From Agapanthus africanus (lineage: Eukaryota; Streptophyta; Magnoliopsida; Asparagales; Amaryllidaceae), in the NCBI GenBank assembly GCA_030015575.1, contig CM057346.1:559742315-559806314 (forward strand): 64,000 nucleotides of DNA, read 5' to 3'. A program made the translations under genes and the position numbers. Below are positions 25,001 through 35,045 of this stretch, in pieces; within the stretch, counting starts at the first letter, position 1; every line of letters starts with the position of its first letter. The notes beneath the pieces are model-generated. The model saw only the letters and a program-made list of their open reading frames with translations. It was not told the origin of the DNA and did not search any database.

Positions 25001-27129
25001 CATGCTACAAACCCTAATTTAAAATCAAATCCTTCTCTTGATTTTCCTAAACAAACATTTACTACTAAATCAATACTTCAAATTTCAATTCTAGCATATT
25101 TAAACTACAAGTTAACAAAAAGATTAGAATCTTCACCTCACAAGCTTGAACCCTAGCTTGATCAAGTCACCAAGAAGCCTCCTTTCATCAAGTTTTTGAA
25201 CTAATTTGGGTTGAAGAGAGAGTGGATTAGGGTTTAGCTTTGAATGGAGATGGAAATTTGTGAATTTTCATTGAATTTTAGCAAAGAAATGAAGCAAGAA
25301 ATGAAGTGAGAAATGAAGGGGGAGCTGCTGAAATTCGACCAGCAGGAAGAGGAGGAGGGTGTGGGGAAATTTGGAGAAGTTTCTAGGTCAATAAACACCC
25401 CATGTTATCATTTAATGCTTTCACATCAACAATTTACAAAAAAGACCTCATTTTACATCATTTTTCCATTAAATTTCCAACCCTAAAACCAAAAGTTTGC
25501 AAGACATGATATAATTTTATTAACATCATATTTTAGCTTATAAAGACTCCTAATTATGAAATTTACCTAATTAAATTTGTATTTATCACTAATTTAATGT
25601 ATTTAAAAAGGCTTAAAATAATAAAAAAAATAATTAATTACGATTTTTTTTTATTTAACTAGATAATTATAAGTGACATTTTAGTGATAAAATTATAGTA
25701 ATATCTTATCTAAATTTTGTATAATTAGGTCTACAATGAAAAATACCTATTTTGACTTTTTACGGAAAAAGCCGAAAAATTAGCCGATTACCGAAAAACT
25801 GCCTAAACGATTTTCGAATGGTTACAGAAAGGGAGATAATATGGAGGAAGGTGACGGTGAGGAGAAGATGGAGGAGGTAGCGATGGCTATGGTGATCGTG
25901 AAGGGCTGCGGCGAGATGCAGGTGAGGGGTTGCGGTGAAGGTGAGACGGTAGAGACGAGATGGGTTCTGGGTTGTTGACGAGACGAGAGTAAAATGGCTA
26001 CGGCCAAGAGGAGGCACGGGAAGTGGCGACGTTGGTCGAGTCTAAGCTGAAAGGAGATGATGGGAGGTGCTTGCGGCTTGATAGGTCGAGGGTGAAGACG
26101 AAGAGGAGGTGGTGATTGGCATGGGCTTTGGGATCGACGACGGCAGTAGAGGTTGATGGGTTCCGAGCGAGGGTGAGGTCTCGGGAGTTGATGGTTGGCT
26201 CTCAGTAGTGAGGTGATGGAGATGAGATGGAGACGGTGATGATGGTGGCATGGGATTTAGCTGATGGGGAGGGAGGTCGTGTCGGTGAAAGTGTCGATGG
26301 GTGCTTCAAAGGAAAAGGAGACGCCGGTGATGGTGAGGAAAGACGAAGATGAATACGATTGTATTGGGAGATGGTGGTTTAGTCGAGGTCGGAGAAGAAG
26401 AAGAAGATGGCGATGGTGACGGCGGTTGAGGCTTGGTCGATGATGAGGAGGGTGTTCTGGTATGAGAGCGAGAAAGAGAGGAAGAGAGACGAGGGAGAGG
26501 GAGAGGGAGAGAGTTTGAGGCAGAGAGAGTTGGGTTTAAATATAGGAAATATATATATTTATATATGTATATGTATATATATTATATATATATATATTTG
26601 TATATAACTAAATAATATTATATAAAGATATCACGATCCCCCATCCGTCTCTACTAAATCTCAGAAAATATCAGGAATTATCTACAGATAGGTAGCCTAC
26701 TTAAACATAATATAATGCCTAGAAAAATATATATTGTAATCTAATGTATCATACACAATATCTTAGAATGTTTACGATTTACCTGCAATAAATAACCGTC
26801 AATATAATATCATGAGATATTTTAAATAGGATAAAATATACTAACAATTAATATAAAATACCCATACGTATGGCTACCAGAAAAAAATATAGTTTAAACA
26901 TTGTATATCTATTATTTGGGATTCATATACATATGGTCTAAGGATAAATATCAATAAAAATATACTCTATCAAACTATCAACCCATAACGGATTTCACAC
27001 AAGCGGGCCGGGTCTAATAAACACATAATATCCAAACACTAATTATAACCTGAACAATAATAATTCAAAATGCCCAAAACATTTATTTAATATAATTTAA
27101 ATAACGTACGATCGTGCTAGGATGTTACA
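22003..27129 (-). mobile_element. E1 5' LTR, with nested foldback element
   Basis: On the minus strand it begins TGTAACATCCTAGCACGATCG at 27129 and ends a few bases before the primer-binding site. It aligns with the 3' LTR except for insertions: it lacks the inserts at 5247 and 7625 of that copy and carries its own at 23988-25826. It contains the purine-rich GGTGATGG tracts and the short TA-rich stretch near 26560-26600 also seen in the other LTR. I see no credible gene in it. Confidence 0.75.
23988..25826 (-). mobile_element. Foldback element, 622-bp inverted arms, TG..CA ends, TSD GAAAG
   Basis: Left arm 23988-24609 and right arm 25204-25826 are nearly perfect reverse complements; I saw only about ten differences, mainly in A/T runs. 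The spacer is 594 bp. The ends are TGTAACCCTTCG and CGAATGGTTACA. GAAAG flanks the insert at 23983-23987 and 25827-25831, and the paralogous E1 LTR has the unfilled site (GATGAAAGGAAGATAAT at 9951-9967). TG..CA ends and a 5-bp duplication are retroviral-integrase signatures, not those of a DNA transposon. Read on the minus strand, the spacer looks like the rest of an LTR. One model is an LTR whose 3' end was replaced by an inverted copy of its 5' end. No coding capacity is visible. Confidence 0.85.
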
Positions 27130-28087
27130 GATACTGTTGCATAGAGAGAAAAACAGACGTCTGAAGAAGGGCTTCCAGACGTCTGAATAGAAAAATCATG
27201 ATTTACAAAATAAAGGCGGACGTTTGGTGACTTGAGCATCAGCCGTCTGGCAAATAAAATCAAACACAGATTTCTTAAAAGTAGACGTCCCCAGCTCTTT
27301 GGGGGCGTCTACGTCTCAAGAAGGAATTTGTTGATTCGGAATTTCTAAAAATCAAAATTCTTGAAAACCTTAAAATCAACTTTTTTTGCACCAAAATACC
27401 CTCTACTTCCCTAAATAGGGTGTATTCACCAAATAAACCATGCCCAATTCACCACTATTAGTGGGTCATTTCAAAAACCAATCACAAATCGAGAAATTTT
27501 CAATAAAAATACGGGTTTTATGTAGGAAACATAGTTCTATCATGCCAAAACTTGTAAAAACGTTAAGAAGTGGGATATTTACCTATTTGGGTGAGGAATA
27601 ATGGAGATCCAAGCTCTAGGGAAGTCCGCTTAAAGAGCTTGGTGGTTGTGAGGGCATCACTTGAAGTCTTGAAGGATCTTGTTGAAAAACTTGGCTTCAA
27701 AATTGGGTTTTGATGAAGAATTCTAGGGTTTTTAGGTGGAGGGGTTTGGGTTTGGGAGTTGGAGATATTTTGGTGGAGAGAGAATGGGATGAGAAAAATG
27801 AGAGGATGAGGAGAGAAGGTGAGGATAAGGTTAGTGTGAAGGGTGGGTAAAGCATGTCTCTCTCTCCAAATGAATTCTATCAATTAACACCAAAATCCAT
27901 ATCTTTTCCCAAAAACTAAAATACTTGCCATGCCAAAATATCTCACATTTTCAAATTCCCAAAAATAAATATACATACGGATATCAATCCACGAAAACCC
28001 AATCCATACTTGGTATTTATTTTCGTAAAACTCATAATATTATTATTTAAATTTCAAAATAATATCAATAATTTTCAAAATGTTACA
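27130..28087 (-). mobile_element. 5' LTR of E0, 5' portion (LTR-1 copy 1, right piece)
   Basis: The right end, AAAATGTTACA at 28087, and the adjoining ~150 bp match the start of the E2 LTR at 45404 in reverse complement. Together with 1498-4211 this makes about 3.67 kb, near the size of the other two LTR-1 copies. It contains a set of short palindromic repeats at 27150-27330. The minus-strand frame at 27563-27883 is LTR sequence, not a gene. Confidence 0.7.
27150..27335. repeat. Palindromic CAGACGTCTG-type repeats in LTR-1 copy 1
   Basis: CAGACGTCTG appears twice at about 27155-27185 around AAGAAGGGCTT. Related inverted pairs follow: CGGACG with CGTCTG near 27210-27255, and AGACGTCC with GGGCGTCTACG near 27285-27315. 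A fourth pair (CAGACATCTG and ATGTCTGG) lies at 4172-4206 on the far side of the E1 insertion, so E1 split the array. Confidence 0.55.
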
Positions 28088-28171
28088 CCGCATGTCATTA
28101 ATATTAACACATGCTTCGTAAGTAGAACATCCTAACCAAGTTCACAGATTATAAATCATAATCTTTAAGAA

Positions 28172-28658
28172 CAGTGTTGAAAAAACGGAATATTCGGCTG
28201 AATATTCGGATTCGGTAGCAAAACGAATAGAAACTGCAATATTCGGTCAAATATGCGGTCAAACCGAATATTCGGCTGAACAAACCGAATTTTCGGCCGA
28301 ATAACGTGAATATTCGGCCGAATTGGCCCATTAAGTCTAAAACAAAAAAAAACCAACTAAAAAATTAATGTGGGATTCGTAACTTAATTAAAAAATAAGT
28401 TGGACCCACACTTATTTTTTCATAAACGCTCTCTCCTTATTTCTATATGCTTACTAGTCCGGACGCCTTACCATCAGGCCATATGTATATTAGTTTTCTT
28501 TATCTTTATATTTTTTTAAATTTTTTTATATGTAACATTATATGTTATATTTATATGAAAATATTGATGGCCGCATAATCCGAATGCACCGAATAAACCG
28601 GATATTTTTTATTCGCCGGCCAACCGAATAAATTCTGAATCCGTTCTTTACAACATTG
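28172..28658. mobile_element. hAT-like MITE, 487 bp
   Basis: The terminal inverted repeats match with a few mismatches: CAGTGTTGAAAAAACGGA on the left and TCCGTTCTTTACAACATTG on the right. The flanks TTTAAGAA (28164-28171) and TTCCAGAA (28659-28666) agree at 6 of 8 bases, which fits an old 8-bp duplication. Inside, GAATATTCGG and its reverse complement recur near both ends. No coding capacity. Confidence 0.65.
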
Positions 28659-28666
28659 TTCCAGAA

Positions 28667-29144
28667 AGTAACAAAAACTTATTGCGATTTGCTAGACGAG
28701 GCGATTTCTTGCGGAGAAGCGATCAGGGCTTTGTTTGAAATAATTTAGGAAAGTTTGGACATGGGATCTTTGACATTATTGCCTATTAGCCTTTGAAATC
28801 TCACCCGACACCATGCATACCCAAGATGACCTTGACCCTAATGTTTGTATCGTAAATATCACATATTGTAAATTTTTGTATCATATTGTAAGATACATAT
28901 CGTATATTGCCAAGGTACGATCACTGTTATGATATATATACTCCTGATGTATCGAAAACCTCTTGTATCATACGATATATATCTTATCTCATACGTTTTG
29001 ACAACTATGCTCCAAAGCATGAGAAGAAAACATCCATTTGTAGTTTAGATAGCTCCAAAACATTCCTTTTTGAGTCTAAATAACTCCAAAGCCAAACAGT
29101 GAATAAATTTTAAGCGCAACATGACCTTGCAAACAAGAGTTTGC
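28667..29144. other. AT-rich intergenic DNA, no gene seen
   Basis: Nothing clearly coding. About 28850-29000 is rich in repeats of TATCGTA, CATACGATA and similar, perhaps an eroded MITE, but I could not define ends. Confidence 0.4.
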
Positions 29145-29410
29145 TTATGTTACGAGGAACCACAAAGTAATACGAAAACGTTAGAGAGAATAAGAACAAG
29201 ATTATAATGAATCGTACACAGGGATTTAACGAGGTTTGGGCTATATGACTTATGTCCTCGGGCAAAGGAGAAGCAATCCACTAATCTAAGAAATTGTAAC
29301 CTTGCAATAATGGTAAATGAACTTTCAAACTCTAATCCCAAATATACCCCAAATCTCACACCAGCGGTTGCTTTGTTTCTTATAGAGGCATCATAAGATT
29401 CCACATCGAA
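29145..29410. mobile_element. Probable copia-type LTR fragment
   Basis: Contains GGATTTAACGAGGTTTGGG, then TATGTCCTCGGGCAAAGG. This resembles a motif I know from LTRs of plant Ty1/copia elements, where ACGAGGTTCGG is followed by CCTCGG. No ends or target duplication can be recognised. Confidence 0.4.
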
Positions 29411-29411
29411 A

Positions 29412-29414
<3 letters not shown>

Positions 29415-29452
<38 letters not shown>
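29415..29452. repeat. (TA)n microsatellite
   Basis: About 19 uninterrupted AT dinucleotides immediately left of the first palindromic MITE. Confidence 0.9.
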
Positions 29453-29454
<2 letters not shown>

Positions 29455-29795
29455 TGCCATTGGAGGAATTTTTCTCCTATGGCATCGAAAAAATACACCA
29501 TTCACCATCTTTTTCGACGATCATCATTTATCATCTTCATCATTTAAGATGTGGATACATCAAAGTTTATATGATTCTATCACCTTTTCATCGTTGATTT
29601 AGTGGGTGCAAAATTAACTGTTTAACGACAATAGAACTTTTTACATTACTAATACAACAGTGAAAAGTGGTAGAATCATATGAACCACATCTTAGATGAT
29701 AAAGATGATGGGTGCCGATCGTTGAATAAAATGTTGGAATGTGTATTTTTTCGACGACGCCTGACGAAACCCCCTCCTAGGGCCTCTTTCCTTTA
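29453..29795. mobile_element. Palindromic MITE 1 next to (TA)n
   Basis: The two halves are imperfect inverted copies: AAGATGTGGATACATCAAAG with ATATGATTCTATCACC on the left, and GGTAGAATCATATGAACC with ACATCTTAGATG on the right. The ends carry GGTGCC and GGGCC remnants. It has no coding capacity. It is related to MITE 3 at 30275-30655, which shares the GATCGGCACCC motif and the hairpin layout. Confidence 0.6.
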
Positions 29796-29828
29796 TTATT
29801 CTCTCCTAGGGCCTCTTTCCTTTATTAT

Positions 29829-29884
<56 letters not shown>
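29773..29884. repeat. 29-bp tandem duplication plus (CT)n and (TA)n microsatellite
   Basis: CTCCTAGGGCCTCTTTCC with its following 11 bases is perfectly repeated at 29773-29801 and 29802-29830. It is followed by about 13 CT units and then about 14 TA units up to 29884. Confidence 0.85.
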
Positions 29885-29887
<3 letters not shown>

Positions 29888-30250
29888 AGTTCTCCATTGC
29901 AAACCGGTCCGTGTTTTTTTAAAAATGGGAACTCTCAGTTTACGGTATATTTTAACGATCCGAGCCGTTTAAGTTGATCACCCTATCTTCAAATGTATGT
30001 GTATGAAAAATCAAAGGATTTGAAGACCTCTAAACTATGCATCGGATGAAGTTTATGTTGTATTATCGAAAGACGTTCATTTTTGCACCCATCGATGCAT
30101 ATGCTAGAGGTCTTCAAATCCTTTGATTTTTCATACATACTTTTGAGGATAAGATGATCAACTTGAATGGATCGAATCGTTAAAATATACCGTAGACCGA
30201 GAGTTCACGTTTTTATAAAACACGGACCGGTTTGCAATAGATCACTCCCC
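29885..30250. mobile_element. Palindromic MITE 2 between microsatellites
   Basis: The left arm (GCAAACCGGTCCGTG, then ACGGTATATTTTAACG, then ATCAAAGGATTTGAAGACC) is mirrored by the right arm (GGTCTTCAAATCC, CGTTAAAATATACCGT, CACGGACCGGTTTGC). Arms are about 165 bp and the loop is about 30 bp. A short TA-rich run precedes and follows it. It is unrelated in sequence to MITEs 1 and 3. Confidence 0.7.
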
Positions 30251-30274
30251 ATGCATATATACATATATATATGA

Positions 30275-30654
30275 GAATAATGAGGAAAGAGGCCATAGAA
30301 GGCTTTTTTGTTAGGTGGCGTCAAAAATCTATATCCTCCATGATTTTTTCGACGATCGGCACCCATCATCATCATCTTTATTATGTAAGATGCGGATACA
30401 CCAAATTTCATGTGATTCCACCATTTCTTCATTGTTGAATTAGCAATGTAAAAAGTTCTATTGTCGGTAAACCGTTAATTTTGCACCCACTAAATCAATG
30501 GTGAAAAAGTGATGGAATCACATGAAATTTGGTGTACCCACATCTTACACGATAAAGATGATGATGGGTGCCGATCGTTCAAAAAAATCGTGGAGGGTAT
30601 ATGTTTCGACGCCATATGATGAAATTCCCTCCTATGGCACCTTTACTTCATTAA

Positions 30655-30655
<1 letters not shown>
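30275..30655. mobile_element. Palindromic MITE 3 next to (CT)n(TA)n
   Basis: The left arm includes CGACGATCGGCACCC, then ACACCAAATTTCATGTG. The right arm includes CACATGAAATTTGGTGTA and GGGTGCCGATCG, forming a long imperfect hairpin. It is similar to MITE 1 in its arms. It is followed by (CT)n and (TA)n at 30656-30713. Confidence 0.65.

Positions 30656-30713
<58 letters not shown>
30655..30713. repeat. (CT)n(TA)n microsatellite
   Basis: About 12 CT units followed by about 17 TA units, bordering MITE 3 on its right. Confidence 0.9.
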
Positions 30714-30720
<7 letters not shown>

Positions 30721-31011
30721 ATTAGCACCTCAAGGAAGGTCCTTAAGATACAGGTGCCTCAAACAAGGTCTGAACTGCGGGGCTCCGGCCCTGCAGCCTT
30801 GGGTCGTAGGCTTCGGGCTCGACATCAAGGAGGACTTGAATTTACCAAGGCTATGCATGATTGGAACTCACTTTAATTATTCTCTTGAACTATTTTGTTC
30901 TTCTATAAATATTTTCTGCCCCACCTGATATAAACGTCCAGGCTCCGCCGTTACATTTAAGATAATTGTACTAATACATATAACTAGTTTCACAATGCTG
31001 ATTTTCTACAG
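30714..31011. other. Region upstream of first recognisable hydrolase exon
   Basis: Probably 5' intron or flank of the hydrolase gene. A GC-richer stretch at 30765-30850 could be exonic but matches nothing I recognise. The exon that should encode the oxyanion-hole HG motif was not found. Confidence 0.35.
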
Positions 31012-31090
31012 TTTTGCATGTGGTCAGGGGTAGAGTGATTTGCCTGAAGGGGCATCAGCAGGTACTCTACAGGTAATTTATCACATTTCG

Positions 31091-31158
31091 TTTTAAACAC
31101 TGCCATATATCTATCTATAAGGTGTTTTAAACACTGCCATATATCTATCTATAAGGTG
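31091..31158. repeat. Perfect 34-bp tandem duplication in a hydrolase intron
   Basis: A 34-bp unit beginning TTTTAAACACTGCCATATAT is present twice, at 31091-31124 and 31125-31158, with no differences. It lies 18 bp after a splice donor. Confidence 0.95.
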
Positions 31159-31701
31159 TCAATGTCCTGTTTAAATAATTTATAATGTCTGGAATTTTTT
31201 TTGCAGTAGACAAATACAAGTGATATAGCAGATTTCATTCGGAGAGAAGTTAGATCACCACCAGTGTTAATTGGGCATTCATTTGGAGGACTCATTGTGC
31301 AGTCGTACCTTTCTAATAGATATTCCTCCCACCATTCATCATCATCTGGTTAGTATTTCTATTTTTATTTTTTGTTTCACATTATTTTAGTTTCAACACC
31401 TTAATTTGGAATTTTATTCTGTATTCTATCTAACTTTTTTTTAAGTATTGTTAGAAAACTTATTTCTTGATTGTAGAGAGCGAGGATTTTCCGCCACTGC
31501 TTGCTGGAGCTGTATTAGTGTGTTCCGTCCCTCCTTCAGGAAACAGGTACTTGCATAAGGACTTCAATTCACTTTATGTTTGAACGGTCTTGTATTTTCT
31601 CTTTTATGCATGAAATTCCCTTGGGCATGATGTACATAGCCTCTTATTTCAGTGGGCTAGTGTGGAGGTATCTTTTGACAAAGCCTGTTGCAGCTATCAA
31701 G

Positions 31702-32071
31702 GTATCAAATTTTGCATGTATTAAAATATCAGATACGTCTGTTTGTTTGATCATTTGTTTTCTTGCACGACCATAATTATTAGGTGAGTGAATCTTATAT
31801 CGATCGTTTTAGATTAGTGGGCAATATTGATGAGGTAGGCAATGCAAAAGTAACTATAGGCCTTGATAATATCATGGAGACCGAACTTTAGAGAAATGTT
31901 ACTTAAGTTTGCCTCCAACCTTCAATCAGTCAGTTTTCTGAATCTTTCTGGTGTGGACTGGATTAATAGTACAATTTCTTAGCATGCTTGTTAAATGCGA
32001 GACACAGCCACACAAAAGCATCCTTTGATTAACACCAACAATATCAGTGATCAGTTTGGACTCTTAACAAA
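31702..32071. other. Intron of the hydrolase pseudogene, part 1
   Basis: Non-coding intron between exon four and the Helitron. No element or gene recognised. Confidence 0.5.
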
Positions 32072-32239
32072 CTAGCAAGGGCCTCCGTGCAATGCGCGGG
32101 TACAAAATCCAAAGTCAAGAAAAATCGGATTAATTTAAAAGTTATTGTTATATGATTTGTAAGTTGTAACATCTCATGTTTGTGAACTTCATATGTAAAA
32201 TATCTTCAGAATTAATTTGCAAGTACTTCGTCATTTTTG

Positions 32240-33645
32240 CAGCTTTTCAATAGTTCCCACGAATATCACGAATTTTTTATAAATCTCAATTTTTTTTCGG
32301 ATTTTCAATATTTTGCACATGAGAATCGCGATATGTACAAAAATCCGTTTGTTTTAATTTTCGTCATTTTCTACTATATAGCACACGAATATGGCGAAAT
32401 TTTAAAAATCTCATAATTTTATGTTTTATTCGTTTTTTCCAATATTTTTCTTGCTATAGCACAAAAATTATGAAAAATTTCAAAAACAAAATATTTTTCT
32501 CTTTTTTGTTTTTTCAATAGTTTTAATGATATATAGTACACGAAAATCGCAAAATTGTCAAAAGTCTTAAAAATTTGTGTCTTTCTTTTTGGAATATTAT
32601 GCATGCTATGACACATGAAAATCCTGAAATTTTCAAAAATCTCAATTTTTACTGTTTTCTTTGGTTTTTTGGTATTTTTCTTTGGTTTTTAATATTTTGC
32701 ATGCTATAGTGCATAACAATCGTGAAATTAACAAAAATCCTAAAATTATTTATCTTCTTCAAATTTACAATATTTTACTTGCAGACGAAAATCGCGAAAG
32801 TTTATGAAGTCTCAAAAAAATTTGTGCTTTTCGATTTTTCAATATTTTGTCTGCTAACACATGAAAATCGCGATATCTTCAAATATCCCAAAATTTTCTG
32901 TTTTCTTCAAATTTTCAATATTTTGCATGCTATAACACAAAAAATCTTGAAATTTTCAAAATCTCAATATTTTCAGTTTTGTTCAGTGTTTCAATATTTT
33001 GCTTGCTATAACACAAAAATAGCAAACTTTTCAAAAATATCAAAATTTTTCGTTTTCTTTCGTTTTTCAATATTTTGCATGCTATAACACACAAAGATAG
33101 CAAATAGAAATCGCAAAATTTTAAAGGTTCTTAAAATTCTCAATTTTCTTTGATTTTTTAATATTTTGCATGCTATAGCATACAACAATCGTGAATTTAC
33201 AAAATCTTAAAATTATTTGTTTTTTTTCAAATTTACAATATTTTACACACTACCACACGAAAATTGCGTAATTTTTGAAAATCTCAGAGCTTTTCTGTTT
33301 TCTTTGGTTTTTTAATATTTTACTTGCAGCACACAAAAATCGTGAAATTTTAAAAAATCTCAAAATTTTGTGTGCTTTTCGGTTTTTCAATATTTTGTCT
33401 GCAATAACATGAAAATCATGATATCTTCGAATATCCTATAATTTTCTGTTCAAATTTTCAATATGTTCCGTGCAGCACGTGAAAATAATGCAGTTTTTAA
33501 AAATTCAAATTTTTTTGTTTGCTTCAAATTTTCAATATTTTGAATTCATAGCATACAAAAATAATGAAATTTTCAAACTCAATATTTTCAATTTTATTTG
33601 GTTTTTAATATTTTACTTACTATAACACACAAAGATAGCGAATTT
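32240..33645. repeat. Degenerate ~76-bp tandem repeat array, left part
   Basis: Each unit carries CAATATTTTGCATGCTATA, then CACAAAAATCG, GAAATTTTCAAAAATCTC and a T-rich stretch. AATATTTT landmarks near 32690, 32766, 32848, 32915, 32991, 33066, 33160, 33233, 33314, 33387, 33455, 33532 and 33607 give spacings of 67-94 bp, mostly 73-82. Short open frames here arise from the repeat and are not genes. Confidence 0.85.
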
Positions 33646-33879
33646 TTTAAAAATGATTATTTACTGAAAACTCCCAATAAGTTTGGGCCAGAATCAGAAA
33701 ACTACCAATACTTTTGAAACTATAAAAAAAAACTGCTATAACTTGACGATCAACGTTACTGTTCATGTCAAATGACAATTTTGCCATTTTTATAATATAA
33801 TTGATTAATTATAAATTATATTTTAAATAATTTTAATAATTATTAAATATTAATTAAAAATTAATATATACCTTTTTGG

Positions 33880-33975
33880 GGGAGCTGAGAGGAGCCGGAT
33901 CCACACCTTCTCGATGGCGGCGACGGGGTTCAGGACGGCGGTGGAGGAGATGAAACGAGAGGCGTAGGGTTTAGG
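33880..33975 (-). other. Possible captured host exon fragment in the MULE
   Basis: The minus strand reads ASRFISSTAVLNPVAAIEKV, then WIRLLSAPPK, with higher GC than its surroundings. It is not low complexity, unlike the serine- and proline-rich continuation. I do not recognise the donor gene. It could be a gene fragment of the Pack-MULE kind or simply chance coding. Confidence 0.35.
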
Positions 33976-34029
33976 ATTGAAGGAGAAGGAGAAGGAGAGG
34001 AAGGAGGGAGAGGGAGAGGGAGAAGAGGG

Positions 34030-34260
34030 ATTTGAGATGTGTTGAGAAAGAATATGGTGATGGTGGTGGTGGGTTGAAGAAGATGAGAAAGAAGAAGGTG
34101 GTAGTGGTGTTGGTGGGTTGAAGAGGAGGAAGAAGAAGGTGGTGGTGGTGATGATGGTGATGGTGGTGGGGGTTGAAGAGGAGGAAGAAGATGATAGTGT
34201 TGTTGATGGTGGTGGTGGGTGGTGGTTGAAGAAGTGGAGGGGGAAGATGGTGATGGTAAT
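34030..34260. repeat. GGT/GAAGAA-rich low-complexity tract
   Basis: Purine- and G-rich trinucleotide-like repeats (GGTGGTGGT, GAAGAAGG). They generate long apparent frames on both strands; these are artefacts of composition. Confidence 0.8.
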
Positions 34261-34270
34261 GTTGATGACT

Positions 34271-34669
34271 AGGTTGTACGAAAACGCTCTTTTGGTTGCC
34301 GTATCCGTGGATTCGTGTCCGACACTTGCACGCACATATCCGACATGGAATTTTCGTGTCATGCTTCGAAATGAGGCGGTTTTGGATTTGGACACGTATC
34401 GGACACGTGTCGAACACGTTTAAGTATAGCCACGACACCAAATGCGATTCCTATAGTAATAGCGATATTTTTTTCAATTAAAGACGAAAAAAAACAAAAT
34501 CTTAGTGGAACTTTTTTGTATTGACTTTTTGCTGAATATGTTGTAATATTATGGTACTATCTTTATTATAATTATATATCTATATGTCCCTGTATCTTAT
34601 ATTTTGGGATTTTACCGTATCGTCATGTCGTATCGTGTCCGTATTCCCGTGTCCGTATCCGTACAACCT
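34271..34669. mobile_element. hAT-like MITE nested in the MULE
   Basis: Ends AGGTTGTACG and CGTACAACCT are a perfect 10-bp inverted repeat. The subterminal regions carry GACACGTATCGGACACG and CGTATCGTGTCCG motifs in opposite orientation. No convincing 8-bp duplication was found, so family placement is tentative. About 400 bp, non-coding. Confidence 0.55.
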
Positions 34670-35045
34670 TGGTTTATGATGATGGTGCCTGTGGTGGCGA
34701 TGGTAGTGGGTTGAAGAAGGTGGCGGCGACGGCGGCGACGGCTCTAGTGGGTTGAAGAGTAGGAGGAAGGAGGCAGTGGGTTGAGGAGGTGGGTTTTTTA
34801 ATTTATTTATTTTAATTTATTAATTTTTTAAAAATTAGGGTTAGGGTTAGAATACGGGTAATTTGTTTTTTTTAAAAAGTTTTTGCTGACATGACAACTT
34901 AAATGACGTGGCGCTGAGGCGGTACAGACAATGCTGACTTGTCACCGTTAAGCTTGATAGTTTTTTGATAGTTTCAAAGGTATTGATAGTTTTTTGATTT
35001 TGGCCCAAACTTGTTGGGAGTTTTCGGTAAATAAGCTTTTTAAAA

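Larger units (their letters stand above)
4212..27129 (-). mobile_element. E1: Tekay/Del-like Ty3 retrotransposon with both LTRs, nested insertions
   Basis: Read on the minus strand the order is 5' LTR (27129 to about 22003), initiator-Met-type primer-binding site (22000-21992), start of gag, a solo LTR inserted in gag (21550-14245), rest of gag, pol remnants, a typical plant chromovirus 3' tail at 11283-11340, and 3' LTR (11282-4212). The two LTRs align along their length after subtracting three later insertions (about 3.28 and 3.31 kb). They differ at many positions, so the insertion is old. Internal coding sequence is much shorter than in a full Tekay element and has many stops. E1 splits the 5' LTR of E0. 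I found no clean 5-bp target duplication (TAAAA on the left, GATAC on the right), so the outer boundaries may be eroded. Confidence 0.75.
33655..35036. mobile_element. Non-autonomous MULE, about 1.4 kb, TSD TTTTTAAAA
   Basis: Terminal inverted repeats are about 90 bp. Left: TTATTTACTGAAAACTCCCAA, then AAGTTTGGGCC. Right (reverse complement): TTATTTACCGAAAACTCCCAA, then AAGTTTGGGCC. TTTTTAAAA lies at 33644-33652 and 35037-35045, the 9-bp duplication expected of Mutator-like elements. It is inserted in the 76-bp repeat array. Inside are GGT-rich low-complexity DNA, a hAT-like MITE, and a short open segment near the left TIR that may be captured host sequence. Confidence 0.8.

Noticed and set aside
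4207..27134. Target-site duplication for E1
   Set aside because: Flanking five-base sequences TAAAA and GATAC do not match. I give E1 no TSD instead of forcing one.
30765..30850. Upstream exon of the hydrolase gene
   Set aside because: Higher GC but no reading frame matching the expected N-terminal part with its HG motif.
33850..34441. 181- and 156-codon minus-strand frames
   Set aside because: Caused by GGT/GAA trinucleotide repeats and by the nested MITE. Overlapping frames are equally long, which is typical of composition.
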